A stretch of DNA of 64,000 nucleotides from M3007 sp041392625. Lineage in GTDB: Bacteria; Bacteroidota; Bacteroidia; Chitinophagales; Saprospiraceae. The stretch spans positions 186,001 to 250,000 of the forward strand of contig JAWKLR010000003.1 in NCBI GenBank assembly GCA_041392625.1, written 5' to 3'. Both the position numbers and the translations under genes were made by a program. The notes under the pieces were generated by a model that was given only the letters and a program-made list of their open reading frames with translations, did not search any database and was not told the origin of the DNA. Positions 1-8,687 of this stretch are shown here, one piece after another; the stretch's first letter is position 1; every line of letters begins with the position of its first letter.

Positions 1-1
1 T

Positions 2-781
2 GCAATGGAATGGGCAGCCCCGACGATTTTTATCAATGAAAAAGGCCGGTTCGAGCGGTTCGAAATAAGTCCGATGAAAGGCTGGTGGAATTGTATGGTT
101 CCCGGCGATTTTGATGGCGATGGCGACCTGGATATTTTGGCTGGAAATGTCGGTCAAAATAGCCGCTTACAACCCACAGAGTCCGAGCCGGTACGCATGT
201 ACGTTGCCGACTTTGATGGCAATAAGCAGCCAGAACAAATCATCAGTTACTACGTGAAAGGTCGGGAGATTCCGTTTGCAAATTATGAGGAGATGACCAA
301 GCAACTTCCGCCCTTGAAAAAGCAGTTTTTGTTTGCAAAAGACTTTAGCGATGCGAGCCTGGAGGGTTTGTTTGGAAGCAAAAAATTGCAGGAGGCAACC
401 CGTTTTGAAGCCACTCATTTTGAAAGTGTATATTTTGAAAATACAGGCTCGGGTAAGGAGTTTGTAGCGCATATTTTGCCTGCTTCCGTACAGTTTAGTG
501 CCCTTCAATGCGCCTCTGCGGTAGATTTGGATTCCGATGGGAGCCTGGAAATCATATTGGGCGGCAATTTTTTCGACAGCAACATTGAAATGGGGTATTA
601 CGATGCATCTTATGGACAGGTGCTCAAGATAAACCCGGATCAGTCCATGCAGGTCTTCTCGCTGGGATCTGTGGTACTTACAGGACAGGTAAAGAAAATT
701 GAGCCGATTCAAATTGGAAATAAGACCGGCATTTTGATTGCCCGGAACAACGAAAGCCTGCGCCTGCTTGGCTTGGAATAA
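2..781 (+). CDS. VCBS/FG-GAP repeat protein, 3' part (cut by window edge)
   Basis: The reading frame is already open at the left edge, so the N-terminus lies outside the window; an internal ATG at 5 is unlikely to be the true start. The visible ~259 residues hold a calcium-binding FG-GAP/VCBS-type blade (VPGDFDGDGDLDILAG, roughly residues 33-48) and degenerate ones (YVADFDGNKQPE; AVDLDSDGSLEIILGG). Such repeats form beta-propeller blades in exported or surface proteins (family knowledge). The layout resembles the end of CRTAC1/ASPIC-type proteins that are common in Bacteroidota, but no ASPIC domain or sorting domain is seen at the end. The function is not predictable; an exported binding protein is inferred. 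Confidence 0.75.
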   Translation, partial: AMEWAAPTIFINEKGRFERFEISPMKGWWNCMVPGDFDGDGDLDILAGNVGQNSRLQPTESEPVRMYVADFDGNKQPEQIISYYVKGREIPFANYEEMTKQLPPLKKQFLFAKDFSDASLEGLFGSKKLQEATRFEATHFESVYFENTGSGKEFVAHILPASVQFSALQCASAVDLDSDGSLEIILGGNFFDSNIEMGYYDASYGQVLKINPDQSMQVFSLGSVVLTGQVKKIEPIQIGNKTGILIARNNESLRLLGLE

Positions 782-846
782 AGGTGCCTGCCCCTGTGTC
801 TACCCGGAATTCCGATCTCTAGTGTGCGGGAGTCAAAATAAGCTCG

Positions 847-854
847 TATTTTTG
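847..854 (+). promoter_or_regulatory. candidate -7 box TATTTTTG of the U32 gene
   Basis: TATTTTTG fits the Bacteroidota -7 consensus TAnnTTTG exactly and sits 27 bases before the ATG at 881. No good TTG -33 element is seen at the usual distance. A transcript from here would leave almost no leader before the upstream TTG codon at 866, which favours the ATG at 881 as the start. Confidence 0.4.
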
Positions 855-880
855 CGGTCCATTTTTTGAATGAACAGCAA

Positions 881-2134
881 ATGACAAAAGACGGTAAAAT
901 TGAATTGATGGCTCCTGCCGGAAGCTTTGAAGCATTGCAGGCAGCCATTGATAACGGTGCAGATTCCGTGTATTTCGGAGTGGCGCAGCTCAATATGCGG
1001 GCACGTTCGTCCATCAACTTTACGATTGATGATTTGTATGAAATCGCCCGGCGGACCAGCGAAGCAGGTGTGCGTTCCTACCTGACCCTCAATACGATCA
1101 TTTACGACCACGACCTTTCAGTAATCAAAACCATCCTGAATGCAGCCAAAGATGCTGGCATCACGGCGGTCATTGGGGCCGACCAGGCGGTGATGTCCTA
1201 CGCCCATGAGATTGGGATGGAACTCCATATTTCCACTCAGGTAAATATCACCAACGCGCAGACGGTCAAGTTTTATTCCTTGTTTGCCGACACCATGGTT
1301 CTCAGCCGTGAATTGAGTGTTTCTCAGGTAAAAAAGATCGTGGAGACCATTGAGAAAGAGCAGATTAAAGGCCCATCAGGTCAGCTGGTTGAGATAGAAA
1401 TTTTTGGTCACGGAGCCTTGTGTATGGCTGTTTCCGGAAAATGCTATCTAAGCCTGCATTCCCACAACAGTTCTGCCAACCGCGGTGCCTGCAAACAAAA
1501 TTGCCGCAAGAAATACACCGTCATTGACCAGGAGTCCGGATTCGAAATTGAGTTGGATAATGAATACATGATGTCGCCCAAAGACCTTTGCACCATTGGT
1601 TTTCTCGACCAAATTGTGGACGCCGGAGTGAAGGTTCTCAAAATAGAAGGCCGTGGCCGTGCTCCCGAATACGTAGCCACCACCACCCAGTGTTACCGCG
1701 AAGCCATTGATTCCGTTGCGGATGGGACTTACGCTCAGGAAAAGGTGGACGACTGGATGGAGCGGCTGTCCACCGTGTACAACCGCGGGTTTTGGGACGG
1801 ATATTATTTGGGGCAAAAGTTGGGCGAGTGGTCCAAAGCCAATGGCTCACAGGCCACCCAGAAAAAGGTATTCATTGGTAAGGGACGGAGCTATTTCAGC
1901 AAAATCCAGGTCGGTGAATTCTCCATCGATGCATTCGATCTTACCGTTGGCGATACCGTCATGGTGACCGGCCCAACCACAGGTGTCAGGGAGTTTGTTG
2001 TCCGCGAAATGCGCTCGAACGACGGAAACTCACTGGAGCAGGCCGCGAAGGGAAGCATTGTTTCCATTCCTATCGACTTCAAACTGCGCCCATCCGATTC
2101 GCTGTACAAAATTGTCGCTACAGAATGGTCGTAA
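881..2134 (+). CDS. U32 family protein (TrhP/YegQ-like)
   Basis: About 417 residues. The start IELMAPAGSFEAL is the typical U32 N-terminus. The family signature lies near residues 174-190 (EIFGHGALCMAVSGKCYLS), with four conserved cysteines (about C181, C188, C204, C208) in the pattern that binds a [4Fe-4S] cluster in U32 relatives such as UbiU/UbiV. Close relatives (TrhP/YegQ, RlhA) take part in RNA hydroxylation rather than proteolysis, so a tRNA or rRNA hydroxylation role in the cytoplasm is the best inference. An in-frame TTG at 866 would add five residues, but the promoter-like box at 847 and family alignment favour ATG 881. Its 3' end overlaps the next gene, a ferredoxin, by 10 bp, which suggests coupled translation. 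Confidence 0.85.
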   Translation: MTKDGKIELMAPAGSFEALQAAIDNGADSVYFGVAQLNMRARSSINFTIDDLYEIARRTSEAGVRSYLTLNTIIYDHDLSVIKTILNAAKDAGITAVIGADQAVMSYAHEIGMELHISTQVNITNAQTVKFYSLFADTMVLSRELSVSQVKKIVETIEKEQIKGPSGQLVEIEIFGHGALCMAVSGKCYLSLHSHNSSANRGACKQNCRKKYTVIDQESGFEIELDNEYMMSPKDLCTIGFLDQIVDAGVKVLKIEGRGRAPEYVATTTQCYREAIDSVADGTYAQEKVDDWMERLSTVYNRGFWDGYYLGQKLGEWSKANGSQATQKKVFIGKGRSYFSKIQVGEFSIDAFDLTVGDTVMVTGPTTGVREFVVREMRSNDGNSLEQAAKGSIVSIPIDFKLRPSDSLYKIVATEWS

Positions 2135-2355
2135 TCACCCTCCAACGCGAGAAATGCATTGGTTGCAATTACTGCGCGGAGCTCAATCCGGATAATTTTC
2201 GCATGTCCAAAAAGGATGGCAAATCCGTTTTGTTAAAAAGCGAGGGCAAAAAGGGATTTTACACCGTGAAAAACCCGGATGATTCCATCTTGGATGCCAC
2301 CCAAAAGGCAGCCAAAGCCTGCCCCGTAAAAATCATCCAGGTTAAACATATTTGA
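2125..2355 (+). CDS. small single-cluster ferredoxin
   Basis: 76 residues with one CIGCNYC motif (residues 12-18) and a distal CP pair (KACPVK, about residue 67). This is the CxxCxxC...CP pattern of single [4Fe-4S] ferredoxins (Fer4_13/15 type). Cytoplasmic electron carrier. The ATG lies inside the end of the U32 gene (ATGGTCGTAA, 10-bp overlap), so it is almost certainly co-transcribed and translationally coupled. Since U32 hydroxylases carry Fe-S clusters, it may supply electrons to, or help maintain, its partner (inference). Confidence 0.85.
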   Translation: MVVITLQREKCIGCNYCAELNPDNFRMSKKDGKSVLLKSEGKKGFYTVKNPDDSILDATQKAAKACPVKIIQVKHI

Positions 2356-2379
2356 TTCTGTTGGTTGTACTCTGGTTTT

Positions 2380-3270
2380 TTAAAAAATCAACAAAATAAT
2401 GGTGATAACTGCCAACAAAATCAAACCCTGGTACCGGAAATTTTGATACCATGGAATTGTCTTCAGTTCTGCGGTTTCATCATTGAATTCCTGAACACTC
2501 CATACCACGCGGGCCAATTCAGAATCCGGTTTGTTTTTACCAAGCAAACTGAATCCATACAAGGTAACACAGCAAATCACGAAATGCCAGAACGCCACAT
2601 ACAGGAAGTTGGGCAGTACAAGGGTTGATCCGGTCAGTTGCAGGCCGATCAACCAGGCTGTAATCCCAAAGCCAACTGCGATGGAGGCGAGTGCGCCTGT
2701 GGTATTGGCCCGTTTGAAGAAGAGGCCCATGACAAACAAGGCTACAACCGGCGGACAGAACCAGGCCAGGGTATTCTGCAGGTAATCCCACAGTTTTTCA
2801 AATTTACCAATCTGTGGTGCCCAGATAATTGCCAGGATCATCACAACCGTTGTGATAACCCGGCCCACTTTCATCAGCGATTGCGAGTCGGCATTGGGCT
2901 TCCATTTTTGATAAAAGTCCATGGTGATCAAGGTGGAAACCGAGTTCAGGCCAGAGTCCAGACTGGACATCATAGCAGCAATCAATCCGGCTAAAACAAA
3001 GCCCAGCACACCGGTTGGCAGCAGATCAAACAGCATTGTAGGGTATACCATATCCATCTCCGTCATTTCCGGATATAAAACCCGCGCAAAGGCTCCCGGA
3101 AAGATCATAATAAATAGGATGAACAGTTTCAGGAACCCTGCAAACATGGCTCCCCACTGGCCCTGCCGCAGACTCTTGGCCGCAAGGGTACGTTGGGTAA
3201 TGTATTGATTGGTACCCCAAAAATAAAATCCAATGAGCAGGACCCCGGTAAAGACGGTCGGCCAGGGCAT
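2380..3270 (-). CDS. SSS symporter, C-terminal open fragment
   Basis: The 296-residue open part of the broken symporter. It shows about eight hydrophobic segments and the SglT motif AGLIAAMMSSLDSGLNSVST, typical of the Na+-site helix region in SSS proteins. The apparent first codon is internal to the gene; the true N-terminus is at 3955. Confidence 0.7.
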   Translation of the reverse strand: MPWPTVFTGVLLIGFYFWGTNQYITQRTLAAKSLRQGQWGAMFAGFLKLFILFIMIFPGAFARVLYPEMTEMDMVYPTMLFDLLPTGVLGFVLAGLIAAMMSSLDSGLNSVSTLITMDFYQKWKPNADSQSLMKVGRVITTVVMILAIIWAPQIGKFEKLWDYLQNTLAWFCPPVVALFVMGLFFKRANTTGALASIAVGFGITAWLIGLQLTGSTLVLPNFLYVAFWHFVICCVTLYGFSLLGKNKPDSELARVVWSVQEFNDETAELKTIPWYQNFRYQGLILLAVITIILLIF

Positions 3271-3658
3271 TTTTTCTCATCATCAATCGGTTTCATTACA
3301 TCAAAATGCTCAGGCGCAGTAATGGCATACCGCATCCCAACCACCTATGGCATTGTAGGCAAAAATGGTGATCAATGTTGAGCCATGAGAATCACGGCCT
3401 GTACCGCATCCGTATACATTACCGAACTCAAACCGCCGGTAATGGTGTACAAACCGGCGATCAGCGCCAAGTCCAATAATGATTTGAAACAGGGTCAAAT
3501 CCGGGAGAAAATCCGGTTGATTACCAGCCCGCCTGCATACAGCGTCGCAGCAATATCTGCCAGGATGTTCGGGTAATTGCAATGATGGATGCATACGCCC
3601 GAACGAAATAACTGGCAGCGTTTTCCAGGTATTCGAGGAATGGTGAAAATCTTGTTTT

Positions 3659-3955
3659 TTAAATAAAATGGGAGAAGAAAATCGCAAAAATGATCAGGAT
3701 CAAAACGGCCACCCATTCATGGCTGCTACACCGAAAAACCGTCTTGTATCCGGCTCCGTAGGCCCACCAGGCTGTTGCTCGACATGTTTGATGCAAACAA
3801 GAGAAACCAATAATTGGCCAGGTCAGGCTTCTGCCAGCCAGAAAATAATCCTCAGCATCCTTGTGTTTGCTGCCAAAGTAAAATCCAAGATAAAGCACCC
3901 CTACGAGGTAAACCAGGATGATGCCGATGTCGATGTAGGATAAACTAAATTCCAT
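3659..3955 (-). CDS. SSS symporter, N-terminal open fragment
   Basis: Carries the true start of the symporter (MEFSLSYIDIGIILVYLVG) and the family motif DAEDYFLAGRSLTWPIIG. The frame is lost after this motif (the sequence turns into CLHQTCRATAWWA, where SSS proteins normally have a glycine- and serine-rich helix), so only about the first 55 residues are authentic. Confidence 0.6.
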   Translation of the reverse strand: MEFSLSYIDIGIILVYLVGVLYLGFYFGSKHKDAEDYFLAGRSLTWPIIGFSCLHQTCRATAWWAYGAGYKTVFRCSSHEWVAVLILIIFAIFFSHFI

Positions 3956-4066
3956 GCTTCGTTTTGTTTTGAACTGAAGGTGTTTTATACCTCAGTTGTT
4001 CAGATTGCACTTAATGTGAAAGTGGTAATTCTATCCACAGCAACCTCTGAGTTGCAGTTGGTTTTG

Positions 4067-4224
4067 GAGGATGTCTAAAATTCAATTTCTGGGCTACATT
4101 CGGCAAATTTGGTTTTTCTCTACGTTAAATTTTTCGCCGAATTACCCGTATTCGACTGCAAAATTTGCCTTAATAAAAACAAAATTTGCCGACTTCGCCT
4201 CAGAATTGAAATTTAGACATCCTC
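4067..4224. mobile_element. 158-bp palindromic MITE-like element
   Basis: Non-coding block with terminal inverted repeats: GAGGATGTCTAAA at 4067 and its complement ending at 4224. The pairing continues imperfectly inward for about 65 bp per arm (GGCAAATTTGGTTTTT at about 4092 against AAAACAAAATTTGCC at about 4175-4189). It ends directly at the GH13 stop codon (4225-4227). No coding capacity and no second copy in the window. It looks like a non-autonomous insertion or a large cruciform/RNA hairpin between two operon genes. Confidence 0.6.
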
Positions 4225-5889
4225 TTAGATTGATTTTTGTTTGTACAGCCGGGCTTCCCAGGGTTGCAGTACGCCGTTTTTTGTCTGATCCAGATTTTGG
4301 ATTTCGAGTTGATAACCACTGAGGTCTAAGTTCAATGGGTGCTCGAAATCGTTGTGATTCAATACTACCAGAAACGTTGCGTCTTCGTCTGTCCGCTTGT
4401 AGATAAACAGCGGATCGGTTGTCTCGGTCAATGGCTCGAATTTCCCGTATACCAACGTAGGGTTTTCCTTGCGGTAGGCGAGCATTTTTTTATAGAAATT
4501 AAAAATCGAATCCGGGTCGGCCAATTCTTTTTCTGCATTGATTTCCGGATAATTTGGATTGGCATTTATCCAGGGTGTTCCCTCTGTGAACCCGCCGTTT
4601 GCATGTGCATCCCACTGAATGGGTGTGCGGGCGTTGTCGCGCCCATTGAGGTGGACTTGCTTTAAAAACTCGGCAGGATGCATACCCATCTGGGTGAATT
4701 CCCGATGGAAATTATGTGTTTCTACATCCCGATAATCCGAAATCTGCTCAAACCGCACATTGGTCATTCCTAGTTCCGATCCCTGGTATATGCATGCCGT
4801 TCCGCGTAAACTCAAAACCATCAGGGCCAGCAGTTTTGCACTTGCAACCCGGTATTCCTGATCGTTTCCAAAGCGGGAAACCATCCGGGGGAAGTCGTGG
4901 TTGTCCAGAAAAATACTAATCCAGCCAGACTCGCCCATGGCTTTATCCCAATCGTAGAAAATGCGTTTTACATCGCTCCAGTCAAAGGGAACCGGGTCAA
5001 ATTTGCCCAGTGGGCCGTGCCCCAGAAACATGTGATCGAGGTGGAAGATCATGTTCAGTTCGCCCCGGTCATGCCCCACGTAATTGAGCCCCACTTCCTT
5101 GGAGATTCCCGGCCCTTCACCCACGGTCATAATGTCGTAGTGCTGCAACACCTTGCTGTACATTTCCTGGATGTAGGTGTGCACCTTCGGACCATTGGAA
5201 TATACTTTTTCAATGACCTCGTTCAGGGAATCCAACTCAGTATCAGCAAAATCCTGGCGTTTGGAAATCAGAGGAATTACATCCATCCGGAACCCATCTA
5301 TTCCTTTGTCCAGCCAAAACCGAAGGATGTTGTTTACTTCCTCCCGCACTTTGGGGTTTTCCCAGTTCAGGTCTGGTTGTTTTTTGGTGAATAAATGGAG
5401 GTAATATTCGTCGGTAGTTTGATCGTACTCCCAGGTTGAGCCTCCGAAAAAAGACTGCCAGTTGTTGGGTGTGCCGCCATTTTTTCCGGGTTTCCAGATA
5501 TAAAAATCGCGGTATGGATTGTCTTTTGATTTTCTGGACTCTTCAAACCAGGCGTGTTCATCGGAGGTGTGGTTTACCACCAGGTCCATGATCAGCCGCA
5601 TGCCCCGCTGATGCAAGCCTTCGAGCAGTGCATCGAGATCGGCCATAGTGCCAAACTCGGGATGGATGTCGTAGTAATCCGAGATGTCGTACCCGTTGTC
5701 GTCATTGGGCGATTGGTACACCGGGCTGAGCCAGATGATATCGACTCCAAGTTGGTGCAGGTAGTCCAGTTTTGAAATAATTCCACGGAGGTCGCCAATG
5801 CCGTCTCCGTTGCTGTCCTTAAAACTTCTGGGATAGATTTGGTAAATCACCTCTTCTTTCCACCAAATGCGTTTTGAATCTGTTCCCAT
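4225..5889 (-). CDS. GH13 alpha-glucosidase (oligo-1,6-glucosidase-like)
   Basis: About 554 residues, the usual length of GH13 oligo-1,6-/alpha-glucosidases. All catalytic blocks are visible: DLVVNHTSDEH, GFRMD (nucleophile about D203), VGEGPG (acid/base about E258) and FLDNHD (about D332). The subfamily marker QPDLNWENP points to the oligo-1,6-glucosidase/alpha-glucosidase group (GH13_31) rather than amylases. There is no signal peptide, so it acts in the cytoplasm on imported isomaltose-, maltose- or trehalose-derived sugars. I chose the ATG at 5889, one base after the trehalase stop codon; an in-frame GTG at 5898 would overlap that gene. Third enzyme of the alpha-glucoside operon. The exact substrate cannot be read from sequence; trehalose-6-phosphate hydrolase is less likely because no PTS gene is nearby. 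Confidence 0.9.
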   Translation of the reverse strand: MGTDSKRIWWKEEVIYQIYPRSFKDSNGDGIGDLRGIISKLDYLHQLGVDIIWLSPVYQSPNDDNGYDISDYYDIHPEFGTMADLDALLEGLHQRGMRLIMDLVVNHTSDEHAWFEESRKSKDNPYRDFYIWKPGKNGGTPNNWQSFFGGSTWEYDQTTDEYYLHLFTKKQPDLNWENPKVREEVNNILRFWLDKGIDGFRMDVIPLISKRQDFADTELDSLNEVIEKVYSNGPKVHTYIQEMYSKVLQHYDIMTVGEGPGISKEVGLNYVGHDRGELNMIFHLDHMFLGHGPLGKFDPVPFDWSDVKRIFYDWDKAMGESGWISIFLDNHDFPRMVSRFGNDQEYRVASAKLLALMVLSLRGTACIYQGSELGMTNVRFEQISDYRDVETHNFHREFTQMGMHPAEFLKQVHLNGRDNARTPIQWDAHANGGFTEGTPWINANPNYPEINAEKELADPDSIFNFYKKMLAYRKENPTLVYGKFEPLTETTDPLFIYKRTDEDATFLVVLNHNDFEHPLNLDLSGYQLEIQNLDQTKNGVLQPWEARLYKQKSI

Positions 5890-5890
5890 A

Positions 5891-7402
5891 TCAGGCACTT
5901 AATTCTTTTAAATAGTTTTTTAATGCTAAAAATACCCCGTTGCTCCAGCCAAATCCGTCCTGCACGGGATATTCACCGCCACCGGCTTCCAGGGATAGAT
6001 CTTGTACATTGTATTTTTCCAGGAATTTACCGCTGTTCCGATACACCTTGCTGTTGAGTGTTGTCCATCGGCGTGCGATTTCTCCTGCCAGTTCCTGATG
6101 TCCGTATTGATCAAAACCGCAGACTGCCATCCACTGCAGCGGGGCCCATCCGTTTGGAGCATCCCATTGTTGTCCGGTGGTGTATTTGGTAGTTAGCAAG
6201 CCGCCTGGAGCAAGCAATTCTTCACGGATTTTGGCAGCCATCTGGTCTGCCTGGGATTGGGTTGCAATTCCAAAGCAAAGTGGAAAAACCGCTGCTGCGC
6301 TGACTACTTCCGTCAGTTCCCGGGTTTTAAAATTCCAGTCGAAATAAAATCCGGATTTTTTATCCCAAAAATAAGATTGAATTAATTCACTGCGCTTGCT
6401 CGCCTTTTCCTGAAACAGATGCGCCTGCTGCGATTCTCCGGAAAGCGCATATGCTTTAGCGATGGTCTCTTCCAGATGCACAAGCAGGCAGTTTAGATCA
6501 ACGGGCACAATCTGCGAAGTCTGGATGCTGTTTAGGGAATGTTTGTCGGCCAGCCAGCGGGAGCTAAAGTCCCAACCCGACTCACAGGCAGCCCGAATAT
6601 CGAGGAATAAGGATTCAGGTTCCCGGCCGCTTTCGTGAGCGAGGTCAACATCGGCTTTGTACATTTCCTGTCGTGGACTGTGAAACTGGTCGTAATACCT
6701 ATTCAGCACGCCATCGGGCATTTGCACCACGTGCTCAATCGCTTCGCCGGCTTCGGTCAATTGTTCTTCCCCGTTCATCCAAAAGGCGTGTTCCGACAGC
6801 AGGGCTGGCAAGAAACGCACAAACACCGCATCGCCTTTTTTTTCGGCCAATAATTCAAGCATAAGTGAAAAAAACGGAGGCTGAGATCGGCCGATAAAAT
6901 AGCTGCGATTGCCGTTCGGGATATAGCCCACATGCTCAATCAGCCATGCAAAGTTTCCAATCATTCCTTCAATGATGTCCCAGCGTTGGTGGATTGAAAG
7001 TCCGAGCATGGTGAAGTAACTGTCCCAGTAATAAATCTCATTAAAACGGCCTCCTGGCACGATGTAGGGATAGGGGAGAGGAATCAATGAGCTGCCCTTT
7101 TGTGGTTGATCCGCCTTGCGGTACAAAACTTCCCACAAACTGCGGATGTGCTCTTCCTCGCTTTTATTCAGGTCAGATTGGAAACTTGAATCCTGTTCCT
7201 CTGCCAATTCAAAATGGGTTTGGAAGAAGGTACGCAAATCAAAACCGTCCTGATCTTTTTCGCGGTCGTAGGCATCCAGGATGGCTTGTGGATTGGAGCG
7301 GGGCAGGGCATCGGAAAGGCGTTTGCCATCTTCCCAAAGGCCACTCAGGTGAACGGCTCGGAATAGGTCCCGATAGATTTGTTCAGGTGTTTCAAAAGCC
7401 AT
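5891..7402 (-). CDS. treF: cytoplasmic trehalase (GH37)
   Basis: 503 residues. Both trehalase signatures are present: PGGRFNEIYYWDSY (residues 116-129) and QWDAPNGWAP (412-421). The likely catalytic acid is the Asp in ESGWDFSSRW (about D278) and the base is the Glu in GGGEYPVQDGFGW (about E477), by comparison with Escherichia coli TreA. It hydrolyses trehalose to two glucoses. No signal peptide is visible, so it is a TreF-like cytoplasmic enzyme, which fits a pathway with import first. It starts 7 bp after the MFS transporter gene and ends one base before the GH13 start. The frame is intact, unlike the flanking transporters. Confidence 0.93.
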   Translation of the reverse strand: MAFETPEQIYRDLFRAVHLSGLWEDGKRLSDALPRSNPQAILDAYDREKDQDGFDLRTFFQTHFELAEEQDSSFQSDLNKSEEEHIRSLWEVLYRKADQPQKGSSLIPLPYPYIVPGGRFNEIYYWDSYFTMLGLSIHQRWDIIEGMIGNFAWLIEHVGYIPNGNRSYFIGRSQPPFFSLMLELLAEKKGDAVFVRFLPALLSEHAFWMNGEEQLTEAGEAIEHVVQMPDGVLNRYYDQFHSPRQEMYKADVDLAHESGREPESLFLDIRAACESGWDFSSRWLADKHSLNSIQTSQIVPVDLNCLLVHLEETIAKAYALSGESQQAHLFQEKASKRSELIQSYFWDKKSGFYFDWNFKTRELTEVVSAAAVFPLCFGIATQSQADQMAAKIREELLAPGGLLTTKYTTGQQWDAPNGWAPLQWMAVCGFDQYGHQELAGEIARRWTTLNSKVYRNSGKFLEKYNVQDLSLEAGGGEYPVQDGFGWSNGVFLALKNYLKELSA

Positions 7403-7409
7403 GGCTGCG

Positions 7410-8258
7410 TTATTGAGTACGTGTGAGTCGGTTCAGTGCCGTCAGTGCAACAAGCAGCAAGACCATGGGAATGAGTGTATACATGAAGGCATTTTCACCG
7501 CCAACATTTTTGAAGAGGTAGCCAATGAGTCTGGATCCAAGGGTGCCGCCAATGGCAGAAAAAATGATGATGAGTCCGGCCATGGGACTGTGCAGTTTTT
7601 TCGGCAGGGCGCTCAGCACAGCCGAGTTGATCAGCGGATATACCGGTGCGAGGAATAGCCCTACAATTGGGAAAGCGTATCCGATCAGGGGGATGTCGGT
7701 AAATGACTGTACATCTCCGATATGGGCATTGATGGCTTTTGGTAAAACAAAAACTACCATTGCCATGGCCAATAACATACTCACCAGAACTACCCGGTAC
7801 CAGGATATTTTTTTGACCAAAATACCGGCAAACAACCGGCCTAAACCAAAGGAAATGGTGAGGACTGCCGTCATCATGATTGCGAGGTTTTCGGGCAGTT
7901 TCAGCACCTTTTCATTGAAGGTAGGAAGCCAGGTCATAATGCCTTGCTCTACCATTACATAGAACAGGGCGCTGATTACAAAAATAAGCACCAGGCTTTT
8001 GGCCATCAATGCCACCATCTCCCGGAAATCCTCTTTTATGCTGGCGCCCGGAATTTCTGCATCCTTTTCAAATTTGGAGGTAAATAAAAATAGGAACGAC
8101 AAGGCTGAGAGCAGGGCCAATACCAGGTATACATTGAGCCAGGCATCCGGCGAACCCTCCCGGTTGAAGGCCGGAAACAGGAAATAAGCAAAGGTGATTC
8201 CAAACATAAAAAAGCCCTCGATGCTGCTCATCAGGCTGTTGCTCGTGTTGATCTGCAC
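7410..8258 (-). CDS. MFS transporter, C-terminal open fragment
   Basis: 282 residues with about nine hydrophobic segments, starting near INTSNSLMSSIEGFF. It continues the gene that starts at 8629. The end (LTALNRLTRTQ) is 7 bp from the trehalase start, so the operon structure is clear. Confidence 0.7.
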   Translation of the reverse strand: MQINTSNSLMSSIEGFFMFGITFAYFLFPAFNREGSPDAWLNVYLVLALLSALSFLFLFTSKFEKDAEIPGASIKEDFREMVALMAKSLVLIFVISALFYVMVEQGIMTWLPTFNEKVLKLPENLAIMMTAVLTISFGLGRLFAGILVKKISWYRVVLVSMLLAMAMVVFVLPKAINAHIGDVQSFTDIPLIGYAFPIVGLFLAPVYPLINSAVLSALPKKLHSPMAGLIIIFSAIGGTLGSRLIGYLFKNVGGENAFMYTLIPMVLLLVALTALNRLTRTQ

Positions 8259-8629
8259 TCAGGAGGCCTATGGTAGAATACACTGAAACCTTGATCAGGG
8301 CCAAAGGATGCACCAACGGACAGAAACAGCAATTTGGCAGCCCAAAATGAATTGCCTGCAAACATCCCCAATGCTGCAACCGTTACGATGCCGAGGCCTA
8401 TTAGCATGGCTTTTTTATAGCCCAGTCTGGGCAGGAACGAGGCAACCAAAAAGGATACAATGGCGATGGGTAAATCCTTAAACAGTTCCAGTGTGCTGGC
8501 CTGTACTTCATCGACTCCGTAATTGTTTTGCGATTTCAAAATCACAATGCCCACGCTATTGAGCAGGATGGCAAAAACAAAATAGTTGATGTACAGCGCT
8601 ATTTTGATTCGGGTAGTTGGTTGCAACAT
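8231..8629 (-). CDS. MFS transporter, N-terminal open fragment
   Basis: Begins MLQPTTRIKIALYINYFVF, a typical cytoplasmic start followed by TM1, with the MFS loop motif PRLGYKKAMLIG. After LSVGASFG the frame is lost and the last ~22 residues are not authentic. Confidence 0.65.
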   Translation of the reverse strand: MLQPTTRIKIALYINYFVFAILLNSVGIVILKSQNNYGVDEVQASTLELFKDLPIAIVSFLVASFLPRLGYKKAMLIGLGIVTVAALGMFAGNSFWAAKLLFLSVGASFGPDQGFSVFYHRPPECRSTRATA

Positions 8630-8687
8630 GTTTGTTTCAATTGTTTTCCGGTGGAGCTCCTGTATTTGCAGCCCTTATCACCTGGTT

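Larger units (their letters stand above)
2380..3955 (-). pseudogene. sodium/solute symporter (SSS/SglT family), frameshifted
   Basis: A full-length (about 525 codons) SSS-family gene that is not open as given. The N-terminal segment (3955 to about 3659) and the C-terminal segment (3270 to 2380) are in different frames. The middle can only be read by switching frames; for example the antisense of about 3385-3480 encodes GLYTITGGLSSVMYTDAVQA, a core SglT motif. Nothing is deleted, so several small indels explain the break: either sequencing error or recent decay. It is the last gene of the trehalose/alpha-glucoside operon, so sugar:Na+ import across the inner membrane is the inferred role. A palindromic element (4067-4224) lies between it and GH13. 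Confidence 0.8.
7410..8629 (-). pseudogene. MFS sugar transporter, frameshifted
   Basis: Full-length (about 405 codons, 12 TM-type hydrophobicity) major facilitator gene broken by two small indels between about 8258 and 8310. Reading in three frames restores a continuous protein: LFLSVGASF, then ALIKVSVYSTIGLLSADQ, then TSNSLMSSIEGFFMFG. Removing one G from a GG pair in the first site repairs the first junction. It resembles sugar MFS proteins of Bacteroidota (family level only). Placed between GH65 and trehalase, it probably imports trehalose or another alpha-glucoside. Either a sequencing artefact or a recently inactivated gene. Confidence 0.8.

Noticed and set aside
167..712. Long antisense frame under the VCBS gene and similar antisense frames across the window
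   Set aside because: These are shadows of real genes in biased codon composition, with no domain or start signal of their own.
866..880. TTG at 866 as start of the U32 protein
   Set aside because: It lies too close to the promoter-like box at 847-854, and family members begin near the residues encoded from ATG 881.
2380..3955. Programmed frameshifting in the SSS gene
   Set aside because: Several frame changes over 400 bp without a slippery site plus stimulator; small sequence errors or decay explain it better.
4225..5889. Trehalose-6-phosphate hydrolase (TreC) as the GH13 identity
   Set aside because: No PTS or trehalose-phosphate genes are nearby and a trehalase is already in the operon; QPDLN only supports the oligo-1,6/alpha-glucosidase group.
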